Positions 37,511 to 47,331 of a stretch of 64,000 nucleotides of DNA are shown here, piece by piece (the stretch's first letter is position 1; every line of letters starts with the position of its first letter). Under the pieces are notes generated by a model. That model saw only the letters and a list, made by a program, of their open reading frames with translations, was not told the DNA's origin and searched no databases. The translations under genes were made by a program, and so were the position numbers. Source of the stretch: Samsonia erythrinae (GTDB lineage Bacteria; Pseudomonadota; Gammaproteobacteria; Enterobacterales; Enterobacteriaceae); assembly GCF_004342665.1 (NCBI RefSeq), contig NZ_SMBY01000006.1, forward strand, positions 1 to 64,000. Reading direction: 5' to 3'.

Positions 37511-38392
37511 ATGTCTAAATCTATCGCTTTTAGCGTCTCTTTACTCGCAGCATCGTTGGGGCTGGCTTCTGCGGCTAACGCCGCCGGATTGAAAATCGAC
37601 GTCTTTAATCCCGGTGAAGCCAGCATCTTTCCCGTTTCCTCTGAGATAATCAGCGGCGATCGCGAAGTCGCGCTGATCGATGCACAATTCCAGCGTAATG
37701 ATGCCCAAACGCTGGTCGATCGCATCAAAGCCACCGGCAAAAAACTGACGACGGTCTACATCAGCCATTCCGACCCGGATTACTACTTTGGTCTGGACGT
37801 GATCAGAGCCGCCTTCCCGGACGCGAAGATCATTGCAACCCAGGCCACTATCGACGCGATCAATGCCAGCAAAGACGGTAAAGTGGCGCACTGGGGCCCG
37901 GTTTTGAAAGAAAACGCGCCGAAAGCGATCATCATTCCTGAACCGCTGGAAGGCGATAGCTTTACCGTTGACGGCAAAAAACTGGAAGTGAAAGAACTGC
38001 AAGGGCCAACGCCGGATCGCACTTATCTCTGGATCCCGTCGCTGAAAGCCGTTGTCGGCGGTATTCCGGTATCTGCCAATATTCACGTCTGGCTTGCCGA
38101 TACCCAAACGCCGGCATCGCGCGCTCACTGGCGCGACACGCTAAAATCCATTGAAGCGCTCAAACCGACCACCGTCGTGCCGGGTCACTTCATCGCGCCA
38201 ACCGATTACACGCTAAAGAATGTGACGTTCACGCTGCAATATCTGGATAGCGTGGAAAAAGCGCTGGCCGCAACCAAAGACGCAGACGAGCTGATCGCCG
38301 CCATGAAAAAACACTATCCGACGCTGAAAGATGAATCAGGTCTTGAACTGAGCGCCAAAGTCCTGAAAGGGGAAATGACGTGGCCCCAGTAA
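37511..38392 (+). CDS. Exported metallo-beta-lactamase-fold protein with altered metal motif
   Basis: A 293-residue MBL-fold protein. A Sec signal peptide spans residues 1-24 with AxA cleavage (ASAANA). The fold core is visible, but the canonical HxHxDH metal motif reads HSDPDY (H86, D88, D90, Y91), with Asp and Tyr replacing two His. PGHF (225-226 GH) is kept. It resembles the Vmh-type MBL hydrolases with HSDPDYYFG from memory. Substrate is unknown; it may use one metal or a different metal. It overlaps the DsbA-like gene by 13 bp. Confidence 0.85.
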   Translation: MSKSIAFSVSLLAASLGLASAANAAGLKIDVFNPGEASIFPVSSEIISGDREVALIDAQFQRNDAQTLVDRIKATGKKLTTVYISHSDPDYYFGLDVIRAAFPDAKIIATQATIDAINASKDGKVAHWGPVLKENAPKAIIIPEPLEGDSFTVDGKKLEVKELQGPTPDRTYLWIPSLKAVVGGIPVSANIHVWLADTQTPASRAHWRDTLKSIEALKPTTVVPGHFIAPTDYTLKNVTFTLQYLDSVEKALAATKDADELIAAMKKHYPTLKDESGLELSAKVLKGEMTWPQ

Positions 38393-39033
38393 AGCTCCAT
38401 TACATTTACGATCCTTTATGTGGCTGGTGCTACGGCGCCGCGCCACTCGCGCTGGCCGCGCAGACGATTGAGGGGTTGGAGCTCGTCCTGCACGGCGGCG
38501 GCATGATGACGGGCAGCAATAGTCGCACCATCACACCGGAGTGGCGCGATTACGTGATCCCCCACGATCGCCGCATCGCGCAAATGACCGGACAGACCTT
38601 CGGGGAAAATTATTACCAAGGGCTGCTGCGCGATACCCGTGTCGTGCTGGACTCCGCGCCGCCAACGGCGGCCGTACTCGCTGCGGAAGCGATGGATGAC
38701 AAAGCCATGATGATGTTGCACCAGATCGAGCGCGCCCACTATGTTGACGGGCTCAGGATCGCCGAGGCTGCCGTGCTGCGTCAATGTGCGGAAGCCATCG
38801 GTCTGGATGGCGAGGCTTTCAGCAGCGAGTTCGCCTTTATTCAGGTAGAAGCGCTGTCAAAACATATCCGCGCCAGCCGGGAATTACTGGCGAAAGTGCG
38901 CGGGCAAGGCTTCCCCACGTTTGCGTTGGAAGACGTCAACGGAAATCTCCAGCACATCCCGGCGGCAAACTATCTCGGTCAGGTGGACGCATGGCGTCAC
39001 TTTCTGAGAAAGCAGATTGACCATGCCAGTTAA
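38380..39033 (+). CDS. DsbA-family (FrnE-like) thioredoxin-fold protein
   Basis: A 217-residue DsbA/FrnE-type protein. The CXXC active site is CGWC at residues 14-17 (YDPLCGWCYGA), followed by a helical insertion and the cis-Pro loop GFPTFALED. No signal peptide is seen, so it is likely cytoplasmic. The GTG start at 38380 follows GGGGA within the end of the MBL gene, coupling translation. Its role beside the exported MBL protein is unclear; the pair may serve oxidative or quinone-type stress, which is speculative. Confidence 0.85.
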   Translation: MAPVKLHYIYDPLCGWCYGAAPLALAAQTIEGLELVLHGGGMMTGSNSRTITPEWRDYVIPHDRRIAQMTGQTFGENYYQGLLRDTRVVLDSAPPTAAVLAAEAMDDKAMMMLHQIERAHYVDGLRIAEAAVLRQCAEAIGLDGEAFSSEFAFIQVEALSKHIRASRELLAKVRGQGFPTFALEDVNGNLQHIPAANYLGQVDAWRHFLRKQIDHAS

Positions 39034-39244
39034 TCAACCGCCCTCCACCACGACGGGAGCACATTAATCTCGCCCCCGTCACTCACAGACATAAATAACC
39101 CGATCGTTACCCACGACTGGCGCGCCATGATTCGAACACCGCGACTCTGCCAAACGGGGGCGATTCGGGTATACTACCCCGCTTGCATTTAGCGCTTAGC
39201 CTTGGTTCGCAACAAAAGAGACTGACTGGAAATAGAGATAGAGA

Positions 39245-40273
39245 ATGCGTCAAACACCGCCCCCTGAACATGCCGTTGCCCCCTTTACCGAGGTTGATCC
39301 CCACCGCGCCCGTCAACGCTTCTCCATCGCGCCGATGTTGGACTGGACGGACCGCCATTGCCGTTACTTCCATCGCCAACTGACGGGTCAGACGCTGCTG
39401 TACACCGAAATGGTCACGACCGGTGCGATTCTTCACGGTAAAGGCGACTATCTGGCTTATAGCGAAGAAGAACATCCGCTGGCGCTGCAACTGGGCGGTA
39501 GCGATCCGCACGCGCTGGCGCAATGTGCCAAACGTGCAGAACAGCGCGGCTATGATGAAGTTAACCTCAACGTCGGCTGCCCGTCTGACCGCGTACAGAA
39601 TGGTCGTTTTGGCGCCTGTCTGATGGGCGAAGCGCAACTGGTCGCCGACTGCGTCAAGGCGATGAAGGACAGCACATCAATCCCGGTCACGGTAAAAACC
39701 CGCATCGGCATTGACGATCAGGACAGCTATGAATTTCTGTGCGAATTTATTCAAACCGTTGCCGAACGCGGCGAGTGCGATACCTTTATCGTTCACGCGC
39801 GTAAAGCCTGGCTGTCCGGCCTGAGCCCGAAAGAGAATCGGGAAATTCCCCCGCTGGACTACGCGCGCGTTTACCAGCTCAAGCGTGATTTCCCCACGCT
39901 GACTATTGCGATTAACGGCGGCGTCAAAACGCTGGAAGAGGCCAAAACGCATTTACAGCATCTGGACGGCGTGATGATGGGACGTGAGGCCTACCAAAAC
40001 CCCGGTATTCTGGCGCAGGTTGACCGCGAACTGTTCGGCCTCGACGCCGCAGCGGCCGATCCGGCTGGCGTGGTACAGGCCATGTATCCCTATATCGAGC
40101 GCGAACTCTCCGACGGCGCGTCATTGGGCCACATTACCCGTCATATGCTCGGCCTGTTTCAGGGCATACCCGGCGCGCGTCAGTGGCGGCGCTACCTGAG
40201 TGAAAACGCCCACAAACCCGGCGCCGGTGTTGCCGTGGTAGAACGTGCGCTGGCGCTGGTCAACTTAGCTTAA
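39245..40273 (+). CDS. dusA: tRNA-dihydrouridine(20/20a) synthase
   Basis: A 342-residue FMN-dependent Dus enzyme reducing U20/U20a in tRNA. The N-terminal [39 protein letters not shown] (catalytic Cys C in GCPS) and [11 protein letters not shown] are DusA signatures. The 5' coding segment near 39331 matches the insertion target of dusA-type integrases from memory; it is intact here. In E. coli zur lies upstream; here the DsbA-like gene does. A TATACT -10 stands at about 39170. Confidence 0.96.
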   Translation: MRQTPPPEHAVAPFTEVDPHRARQRFSIAPMLDWTDRHCRYFHRQLTGQTLLYTEMVTTGAILHGKGDYLAYSEEEHPLALQLGGSDPHALAQCAKRAEQRGYDEVNLNVGCPSDRVQNGRFGACLMGEAQLVADCVKAMKDSTSIPVTVKTRIGIDDQDSYEFLCEFIQTVAERGECDTFIVHARKAWLSGLSPKENREIPPLDYARVYQLKRDFPTLTIAINGGVKTLEEAKTHLQHLDGVMMGREAYQNPGILAQVDRELFGLDAAAADPAGVVQAMYPYIERELSDGASLGHITRHMLGLFQGIPGARQWRRYLSENAHKPGAGVAVVERALALVNLA

Positions 40274-40328
40274 AAAAGACCAACAATTAGTATTATTGAC
40301 TAATAACCATCCATTTCCTTTTCCGGCA

Positions 40329-40380
40329 TTGCTGATAAATCAGAGCCTTATCAGCAATACATCCTGGCACGCTTCTTGTA
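40329..40380 (+). promoter_or_regulatory. Sigma-54 promoter of pspG with adjacent inverted repeat
   Basis: TGGCAC-GCTTC-TTGTA (40365-40380) fits the sigma-54 -24/-12 consensus with correct spacing. Directly upstream is a perfect 10-bp-arm repeat, TTGCTGATAA / TTATCAGCAA, at 40329-40357 with a 9-base spacer. In E. coli pspG is activated by PspF from sigma-54. The repeat sits closer than typical PspF sites, so its binder is unknown. The dusA stop is 55 bp away, so termination is another possibility though no U-run follows. Confidence 0.8.
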
Positions 40381-40453
40381 TTGCTTAGTTGTACGCAGCG
40401 ATCCTCTCCCTGCGTCAATCAATGCGGTTTAACTGCGACAGGAGCGCCTTACC

Positions 40454-40726
40454 ATGTTGGAAATTTTCTTCGTTATTGGCTTTTTTATCATGCTGATGTT
40501 AACCGGCGTGTCACTGCTGGGGGTCATTGCCGCCCTGTTTGTCGCGTCCCTTTTTATGCTGATTGGCGGGCTGTTCTCCATGGCGATAAAAGTGCTGCCG
40601 TGGCTGATTTTGGCCGTCGTCGCGGTATGGCTGTGGCGCAAGTTTAATGGACGGCCGGTATACCACTCTCATCGCGACACGTATCGGAAATACGTTTACC
40701 GCCAGCGTAGAAGAAATGAGTGGTAA
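40454..40726 (+). CDS. pspG: Phage shock protein G
   Basis: A 90-residue inner-membrane protein with an N-terminal double hydrophobic segment (FFVIGFFIMLMLTGVSLLGV, AALFVASLFMLIGGLFSM), a third segment and an Arg-rich tail (RKYVYRQRRRNEW). It corresponds to E. coli PspG (about 80 aa), a distal member of the phage-shock regulon protecting membrane energy. Its sigma-54 promoter and position after dusA agree. Confidence 0.92.
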   Translation: MLEIFFVIGFFIMLMLTGVSLLGVIAALFVASLFMLIGGLFSMAIKVLPWLILAVVAVWLWRKFNGRPVYHSHRDTYRKYVYRQRRRNEW

Positions 40727-41034
40727 TACCTGAAAGGGAAAAAACAGGATTACGTGCGGAAAGAACGCGCAACGCTGCGTTTAATATACTCTGGTGTTTA
40801 ATACGCCGATTTTTTAATGCAAAAGTGTGCGCAGGCAGATATTTTTTCCCTATTGTGGCTGCTAGGATATCGCCCACTGTTTGATGTTTTTCGTCGGTAA
40901 GCCGTGAAAACGCGGTGCCGCAAGCAAACGACACGATTTCATCGCCGTCAGTAAAATAAAGCCGCCCAGCGGCACCGTCATGACGAGCACGCGACTGTAC
41001 CCTACATACCGTTGATGAAATGAGCGTAATAGCA
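40727..41034. other. Intergenic region between pspG and the qor terminator
   Basis: About 310 bp without a recognisable gene. A 96-codon minus ORF (40644-40934) overlaps pspG and is not credible. Nothing else was found. Confidence 0.5.
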
Positions 41035-41057
41035 AAGGCCTCCCGATGGGAGGCCTT
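41035..41057. terminator. Bidirectional terminator downstream of qor
   Basis: Perfect 10-bp stem AAGGCCTCCC / GGGAGGCCTT with a 3-base GAT loop, 7 bp past the qor stop on the minus strand, followed by a short U-rich run. It likely ends qor transcripts and can act for the plus strand too. Confidence 0.75.
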
Positions 41058-41063
41058 CTGCTT

Positions 41064-42047
41064 TCAGGGAATCAACAAGCAGGAGCCCTGAGTACCACGG
41101 CTTTCCAGCGTCCGATGCGCGGCCTGCGCATCCGACAGCGCAAATGTCTGGCTGTGCGGGACATCGACCGTAATCGCGCCGCTGGCCAGCAATGAAAACA
41201 GTTCGTTGCTGGCCTGTTCGAGTTCGGCACGGTTCGTCACGTAACCAAACAGCGACGGACGCGTGACGTACAGCGAACCTTTCTGGTTCAAAATCCCCAA
41301 ATTGACGCCGGTCACCGGTCCTGAAGCATTCCCGAAGCTGACCATCAATCCACGACGACGCAGGCTATCGAGCGAAGCTTCCCAGGTCTCTTTCCCGACC
41401 GAGTCATACACGACGCCCACCTTCTCCCCATCGGTCAGTTCCGCAACGCGCTGCGCGATGTTCTCCGTGCGGTAATTAATGGTCGCCCAGGCACCGGCCT
41501 GTTTTGCCCGCTCCGCTTTCTCATCCGAGCCCACCGTGCCGATCAGCTTCGCGCCGAGCGCTTTCGCCCACTGGCAGGCAATCAGCCCAACGCCGCCCGC
41601 CGCGGCATGGAACAGGAAGATTTCATTGGGCTTGATGTCATAGGTCTGGCGCAGCAGATAGTAAACCGTCAGCCCTTTCATAAAAGAGGCCGCCGCCTGC
41701 TCAAAGCTGATGGCATCCGGCAACCGCGCCACCTTCTCCTCCGCCACGTTATGCACCTCGCTATACGCGCCCAGCCCGGACTGCGCATACACGACGCGAT
41801 CGCCGACCTTCAGCACGCTCACCCCAGCCCCGACTTTGGTCACGACGCCCGCCGCCTCGGTTCCCAGTCCGGACGGCAAATCCGGCACCGGATACAGGCC
41901 GCTGCGAATATAGGTGTCGATAAAATTAATGCCGATGGCGCGGTTCTCAATCTGCACCTCTCCCGCAGCCGGCTCGGCAGGCGTGAAATCGACATATTGC
42001 AGGACTTCCGGGCCGCCATAAGCGCGGAATTGAATGCGTTTTGCCAT
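41064..42047 (-). CDS. qor: NADPH:quinone oxidoreductase Qor
   Basis: A 327-residue zinc-independent medium-chain dehydrogenase/reductase, same length as E. coli Qor. GINFIDTYIRSGLYPVPDLP, HAAAGGVGLIACQWAKALGA (cofactor GxGxxG-type loop) and YDSVGKETW are conserved. It reduces quinones with NADPH, one electron at a time. It lies convergent with pspG and divergent from dnaB, the E. coli layout. Confidence 0.94.
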   Translation of the reverse strand: MAKRIQFRAYGGPEVLQYVDFTPAEPAAGEVQIENRAIGINFIDTYIRSGLYPVPDLPSGLGTEAAGVVTKVGAGVSVLKVGDRVVYAQSGLGAYSEVHNVAEEKVARLPDAISFEQAAASFMKGLTVYYLLRQTYDIKPNEIFLFHAAAGGVGLIACQWAKALGAKLIGTVGSDEKAERAKQAGAWATINYRTENIAQRVAELTDGEKVGVVYDSVGKETWEASLDSLRRRGLMVSFGNASGPVTGVNLGILNQKGSLYVTRPSLFGYVTNRAELEQASNELFSLLASGAITVDVPHSQTFALSDAQAAHRTLESRGTQGSCLLIP

Positions 42048-42094
42048 AGGTTGTCTCCTTAATCATGACAGGTTCGTTGTCTCTCTATAACACG

Positions 42095-42252
<158 letters not shown>

Positions 42253-42327
42253 TGTGTTATTTCGGACGTGCCGCATATACAATGCCTCTTTATTCAATGG
42301 CAAATCAACCGGTAAAGAACCTGTTTC

Positions 42328-43734
42328 ATGGCTGAAAAAAGACCCATCAAGAAATCGAATGAACCCCGTGACCGTCAGATGGAAGGTCTGAAACTTCCTC
42401 CCCATTCGCTGGAAGCGGAGCAATCGGTATTGGGTGGCCTGATGCTCGACAATGAACGCTGGGATAACGTTGCCGAGCGTGTTGTCGCGAATGATTTCTA
42501 TAACCGCAGCCATCGCCTGATCTTCACCGAGATGCAGCGCCTGCTGGAAATGAACAAGCCGATCGACCTGATCACCTTGTCCGAATCGCTCGAACTGCAA
42601 GGTTCGCTGGAATCCGCCGGGGGGTTCGCTTATCTGGCCGAACTGGCGAAGAACACCCCCAGCGCCGCGAACATCAGCGCCTATGCCGACATCGTGCGTG
42701 AACGCGCCGTGGTCCGTGAAATGATCTCCGTCGCCAATGAGATCGCCGATGCGGGTTACGATCCGCAAGGGCGCAGCAGTGAAGATCTGCTCGATCTGGC
42801 GGAATCCCGCGTGTTCCAGATCGCGGAAAACCGCGCCAGCAAAGATGAAGGGCCAAAGAGCATCGATCGCATTCTGGAAGATACGGTTTCGCGTATCGAA
42901 CAGCTTTATCAACGGCCGCATGACGGCGTTACCGGCGTGTCCACCGGCTATCAGGATCTGGATAAAAAGACGGCAGGCTTGCAGAAATCCGATCTGATCA
43001 TCGTCGCGGCCCGTCCCTCCATGGGGAAAACGACGTTTGCCATGAACCTGTGTGAAAACGCCGCGATGATGCAGGATAAACCGGTGCTAATCTTCAGTCT
43101 GGAGATGCCCGGCGAGCAGATTATGATGCGTATGCTCGCCTCCCTTTCCCGCGTGGATCAGACCCGCATTCGTACCGGCCAATTGGATGACGAAGACTGG
43201 GCGCGTATTTCCAGCACCATGGGGATCCTGCTGGAGAAGCGGAATATGTACATCGATGACTCTTCCGGGCTGACGCCAACCGAAGTGCGTTCCCGCGCCC
43301 GCCGCGTATTCCGTGAGCATGACGGCCTGAGCCTGATCATGATCGACTATCTGCAATTGATGCGCGTGCCGTCGCTGTCAGATAACCGGACATTGGAAAT
43401 CGCCGAAATTTCACGTTCACTCAAGGCGCTGGCCAAAGAACTACAGGTGCCGGTCGTCGCGCTGTCGCAGCTTAACCGTAGTCTGGAGCAGCGCGCCGAT
43501 AAGCGTCCGGTTAACTCAGACCTGCGCGAATCCGGCTCCATCGAGCAGGATGCCGACCTGATTATGTTTATCTATCGCGATGAGGTTTATCATGAGAATA
43601 GCGACCTAAAAGGTATCGCTGAAATCATTCTGGGGAAACAACGTAACGGCCCGATCGGGACCGTGCGTTTGACCTTCAACGGGCAGTGGTCGCGCTTCGA
43701 TAATTATGCCGGCCCACAATATGACGATGAGTAA
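42328..43734 (+). CDS. dnaB: Replicative DNA helicase
   Basis: A 468-residue hexameric helicase that unwinds DNA at the replication fork. The N-terminal primase-binding domain (PHSLEAEQSVLGGLMLDNE) is followed by a RecA-like motor with Walker A ARPSMGKTTFA and SRVDQT, MIDYLQLM, RESGSIEQDADLIMF. No intein or insertion is seen. Followed by alr at 41 bp, as in E. coli. Confidence 0.97.
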   Translation: MAEKRPIKKSNEPRDRQMEGLKLPPHSLEAEQSVLGGLMLDNERWDNVAERVVANDFYNRSHRLIFTEMQRLLEMNKPIDLITLSESLELQGSLESAGGFAYLAELAKNTPSAANISAYADIVRERAVVREMISVANEIADAGYDPQGRSSEDLLDLAESRVFQIAENRASKDEGPKSIDRILEDTVSRIEQLYQRPHDGVTGVSTGYQDLDKKTAGLQKSDLIIVAARPSMGKTTFAMNLCENAAMMQDKPVLIFSLEMPGEQIMMRMLASLSRVDQTRIRTGQLDDEDWARISSTMGILLEKRNMYIDDSSGLTPTEVRSRARRVFREHDGLSLIMIDYLQLMRVPSLSDNRTLEIAEISRSLKALAKELQVPVVALSQLNRSLEQRADKRPVNSDLRESGSIEQDADLIMFIYRDEVYHENSDLKGIAEIILGKQRNGPIGTVRLTFNGQWSRFDNYAGPQYDDE

Positions 43735-43775
43735 CGCAGCGCTCAGCGATGACAACACTGCGCTAAGGAACAAGA

Positions 43776-44855
43776 ATGAAAACGGCAACCGCCGTCATTA
43801 ACCGCCGTGCTTTACGCCACAACCTGCAACGTATCCGTCAGCTCACGCCTGACAGCCAGATTGTTGCCGTCGTGAAAGCCAACGCTTACGGCCACGGTAT
43901 GATCGAGTCCGCCAGAGCGTTTGGCGACGCCGACTGTTATGGCGTTGCGCGACTCTCCGAAGCCCTGGCGTTACGGGCTGCGGGCATCACCAAACCTATC
44001 GTTTTGCTGGAAGGCTTTTTCTCCGCCGACGAACTCCCGCTACTGGTGGAGCACCAGTTAGAAACCGCCGTTCACAGCCCCGAACAGCTCGTCGCGCTGG
44101 AGCAGGCCAACCTATCGCCTCCCTTGCGCGTGTGGATGAAGCTCGATACCGGTATGCATCGTCTTGGCGTTCTGCCGGAGTACGCCGACGCGTTCTGGCA
44201 ACGTCTGACCGAATGTCGCAATGTCGCGCAGCCCGTGAATATCATGAGCCACTTTTGCCGCGCCGATGAACCTGAAGCGGGAACCACCGAACGCCAGCTC
44301 GCCTGCTTCGATGCGTTTACACAGGATAAACCCGGCGCGCAGTCCATCGCCGCCTCCGGCGGTATTCTGCTGTGGCCGCCGTCTCACCGCGACCGCGTTC
44401 GTCCCGGCATTATTCTCTATGGCGTGTCGCCACTGGATAACGAAGACGCCGCCCAGCTCGGTTTCCAGCCTGCGATGACCTTTACTTCTCATCTGATCGC
44501 CGTGCGTGAACACAAAGCAGGTGAAGCGGTCGGTTACGGCGGCATCTGGACCAGCCCGCGCGACACGCGTCTGGGCGTCGTCGCTGTCGGCTACGGCGAT
44601 GGCTATCCGCGCAGCGCGCCAGCCGGTACGCCCGTGCTCATCAACGGGCGCGAGGTGCCGCTTTCCGGTCGGGTATCAATGGATATGATGACGGTGGATT
44701 TGGGGCCGGATGCGCAGGATAACGTCGGCGATGAAGTCATCCTGTGGGGGCCAGCGCTACCGGTGGAGCGTATTGCCACGCACACCGGCATCAGCGCTTA
44801 CGAGCTGATCACGCGCTTAACGCAGCGAACCCGGTTAACCTATACAGACAGCTAA
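43776..44855 (+). CDS. alr: Alanine racemase, biosynthetic
   Basis: A 359-residue PLP enzyme making D-alanine for peptidoglycan. The PLP lysine is K34 in [10 protein letters not shown]; catalytic Tyr lies in [20 protein letters not shown] and [13 protein letters not shown] are signatures. Length and place after dnaB equal those of E. coli Alr. Confidence 0.96.
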   Translation: MKTATAVINRRALRHNLQRIRQLTPDSQIVAVVKANAYGHGMIESARAFGDADCYGVARLSEALALRAAGITKPIVLLEGFFSADELPLLVEHQLETAVHSPEQLVALEQANLSPPLRVWMKLDTGMHRLGVLPEYADAFWQRLTECRNVAQPVNIMSHFCRADEPEAGTTERQLACFDAFTQDKPGAQSIAASGGILLWPPSHRDRVRPGIILYGVSPLDNEDAAQLGFQPAMTFTSHLIAVREHKAGEAVGYGGIWTSPRDTRLGVVAVGYGDGYPRSAPAGTPVLINGREVPLSGRVSMDMMTVDLGPDAQDNVGDEVILWGPALPVERIATHTGISAYELITRLTQRTRLTYTDS

Positions 44856-45067
44856 TCTCCCCCTACATCAATCAACCGTGACGCTTTGTCAGCGCCGGGC
44901 TTAATCGCACCGGCGTCAATCGCCCCTCCGCATCGGGGGGCGTCAGCCCCCTGAAACTCGCTTTTTATCTCAATGACCTAGCCAACAAAATGGCGACCGG
45001 GCTAACCAGTCTGAGAAAACTCCACCATACTTGTGACAGCAGTAAGGAATGGGGGAGCAATAAAGAG

Positions 45068-46711
45068 ATGTTAAAACTGATTATGGTTACCGCGCGGGAC
45101 AGAAAGCGACTGACTGAAATAATCACGATCTTAATTCGCCATGGGCTACAAGATATTATCCAATTTCTTGGTCTGCGAAATGTGGTCACGCCCAGCGTGC
45201 GGCAAAAAATACCGTCAGAAACCGCTTTACCCGAACGCCTGTGCGCAGCCCTTGAAGAGCTGGGACCGACGTTTGTGAAATTGGGCCAGATATTAGCCTC
45301 GCGCAGCGATCTACTGAGCCCGGAATGGACGGCGGCATTAGGGCGATTACACAGCCATGCCTCCCCCATTCCCTGGCAAGACGCTGAAGAGGTCATGCGA
45401 AACGCGCTCGGTAACGATCCTGCGTCCGTTTTTTCCTCGCTGGAGACCACGCCGCTCGCGGCGGCGTCAATTGGACAGATTCACCGTGCTCGCCTTAAAG
45501 ATGGCACTGAGGTCGTCGTTAAAATCCAGCGTCCCGGCTTAGACGAAAAACTGCGCGCGGACCTCCGCTTATTACGCTTTCTCGCCGAAAGTATCGAACA
45601 GCAAAACCATGACATTGCGCGCTTTCGTCCACTCCAACAAATTCTGTTTTTAGAAACGGTCTTAATTCAGGAACTGGATTTTTGTTATGAGGCGGCCAAC
45701 GGTGAGCAAGCCAGACGCAATTTTAGCGATAATCCCGATGTGATTATTCCAAAGATCTATTGGGAATGGAGTTCTTCAATGCTCTTGGTGCAGGATTACT
45801 TGCCAGGCCACTCTCCGCTAAAACCCGATTCGCTTTCACAGTATGGTTATGACGGTCCTCATCTTGCCAAAGTGGGCGCCAATGCGTTTATGAAAATGGT
45901 ATTTGAACACCGTTTTTATCACGCCGATCCCCATCCGGGGAACGTCATGGCGATGCCCGGAAATAAAGTGTCTTTTATCGATTTCGGCATGGTGGGAAGG
46001 CTGAGTGAATCCAGACGCAATGAATTACTCTCACTCATGTATGCCATCAGCGAACGCGATGTCCTTGGCATTACGGACGTATTGATTGGTTGGTGTTACG
46101 CCGATGCCCTGAACGTGACGGAGCTGGAGCTGGCCGCCTCTTTCTTTCTCGATCGGCAAGGAAATCTACCGTTGCAATTGAGTAAGGCCCTGACGGATAT
46201 GTTCACGACGGCACGTGAATTTAAGCTCATGCTGCCGCCCGATCTGGTTTTACTGTTTAAAGCGTTAATTACCGCTGACGGCGTATTGCACCGGCTCGAT
46301 CCGAATATGGATATTATCGACACGCTACGTCCCGTCATTCACGAGCAGATACAAAACAGTGCCACCACCCTCTTTAATCAACGTAGTGTCGCGCGGCTGG
46401 GACAACAGCTTTTACACGCCAGCACATCGTTACCCCAAACATTACGTTTGACGCTAAGGCGCTTACAGCATGGTCGGATCCAGGCGGACGTATCGCTGAC
46501 GAATCTGGAAAAACTCGGCGCCTCTCTGGAGCGCGCGGCCATGACGTTAGCGGTGGCCTTACTGACCGCCATCCTGGCGTTAATTCTGGGCGAATGGTTT
46601 ATTCAACAGGATATCCGCCTGGCCGACATCCCCGTGTTGCCGATCATCAGCGGTGTTGGGCTCGCCGCGGGGATCTGCTGGCTTATCTGGCACAGTCAAC
46701 GTCCGCATTAG
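45068..46711 (+). CDS. UbiB/ABC1 (ADCK)-family atypical kinase, paralogue
   Basis: A 547-residue ABC1-family protein. KxGQ motif FVKLGQILASRSDLLS, Ala-rich loop LAAASIGQIHRA, catalytic Lys in VVVKIQRPG, HADPHPGN and metal-binding IDFG are intact, and two C-terminal membrane segments (ALLTAILALILGEW, IISGVGLAAGICWLIW) anchor it. The true ubiB normally sits with ubiE-ubiJ, so this is a second member. The start at 45068 is chosen for GGAG upstream; the frame starts at 44990. Inserted between alr and tyrB, absent in E. coli. Confidence 0.85.
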   Translation: MLKLIMVTARDRKRLTEIITILIRHGLQDIIQFLGLRNVVTPSVRQKIPSETALPERLCAALEELGPTFVKLGQILASRSDLLSPEWTAALGRLHSHASPIPWQDAEEVMRNALGNDPASVFSSLETTPLAAASIGQIHRARLKDGTEVVVKIQRPGLDEKLRADLRLLRFLAESIEQQNHDIARFRPLQQILFLETVLIQELDFCYEAANGEQARRNFSDNPDVIIPKIYWEWSSSMLLVQDYLPGHSPLKPDSLSQYGYDGPHLAKVGANAFMKMVFEHRFYHADPHPGNVMAMPGNKVSFIDFGMVGRLSESRRNELLSLMYAISERDVLGITDVLIGWCYADALNVTELELAASFFLDRQGNLPLQLSKALTDMFTTAREFKLMLPPDLVLLFKALITADGVLHRLDPNMDIIDTLRPVIHEQIQNSATTLFNQRSVARLGQQLLHASTSLPQTLRLTLRRLQHGRIQADVSLTNLEKLGASLERAAMTLAVALLTAILALILGEWFIQQDIRLADIPVLPIISGVGLAAGICWLIWHSQRPH

Positions 46712-46851
46712 CGCGGTAAACCATGCCAACCAAAGACAGTGTGAGGTTATCTACGGTCTGACAACGTCGGGGGACGAAAAACGCATAGGTCATGCGGCCT
46801 GAAAAACTGGTAGTCTGTTAACTTACTGGCTGTCACTGTTTAGGAAACGCG

Positions 46852-47331
46852 ATGTACCACATTGATGATTTCGATCTGAAAATCCTGACGTTGTTACAGA
46901 CGAATGGCCGCCTGACCAATCAGGAGCTCAGCGATCTGGTGGGGCTCTCCGCTTCACAATGCTCTCGCCGCCGCATCGCGCTGGAACAGGCGCAGCTGAT
47001 CCTCGGTTATCATGCCCGTCTGGCGCCGAATGCCGTCGGGCTGGCGTGTCTGGGGCTCATAGAGGTTCGCCTGATCAACCACACCAGCGAATACATTGAG
47101 CGTTTTCATCAGATGCTGGGGGAAGCCGACGCCATTATTGACGCCTATCAAACCACCGGGGAGGCCGACTATCTGCTAAAAGTCGCGGTCGCGGATCTGC
47201 ACGGTCTGAGCGCGCTGATTCGTCAAATTTTGTCGCAAAATAAGAGCATCGCCCATCTGAAGACCTCCGTGGTATTGAACCGCCTTAAAGAAAACGGGTT
47301 AATGGTGCCGGAGCTGCCCGCGCGATCCTAG
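46852..47331 (+). CDS. Lrp/AsnC-family transcriptional regulator
   Basis: A 159-residue feast/famine regulator. The N-terminal HTH is DFDLKILTLLQTNGRLTNQE, LSDLVGLSASQCSRRRIALE; the C-terminal RAM domain (GEADYLLKVAVADLHGL) binds amino acids. It is not Lrp itself. It lies 141 bp after the UbiB paralogue and 164 bp before tyrB. The target is unknown; tyrB and aromatic metabolism are plausible neighbours. Confidence 0.9.
   Translation: MYHIDDFDLKILTLLQTNGRLTNQELSDLVGLSASQCSRRRIALEQAQLILGYHARLAPNAVGLACLGLIEVRLINHTSEYIERFHQMLGEADAIIDAYQTTGEADYLLKVAVADLHGLSALIRQILSQNKSIAHLKTSVVLNRLKENGLMVPELPARS

Noticed and set aside
37541-38128. 195-codon minus-strand ORF opposite the MBL gene
   Set aside because: Shadow frame with Arg/Phe-rich sequence, no motif, inside a coding sequence with a clear signal peptide and domain.
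39110-39170. tRNA T-arm-like string (GTTCGAATC on the minus strand) upstream of dusA
   Set aside because: No acceptor, D or anticodon arms could be folded around it, so it is not a tRNA; a tRNA remnant is possible but unsupported.
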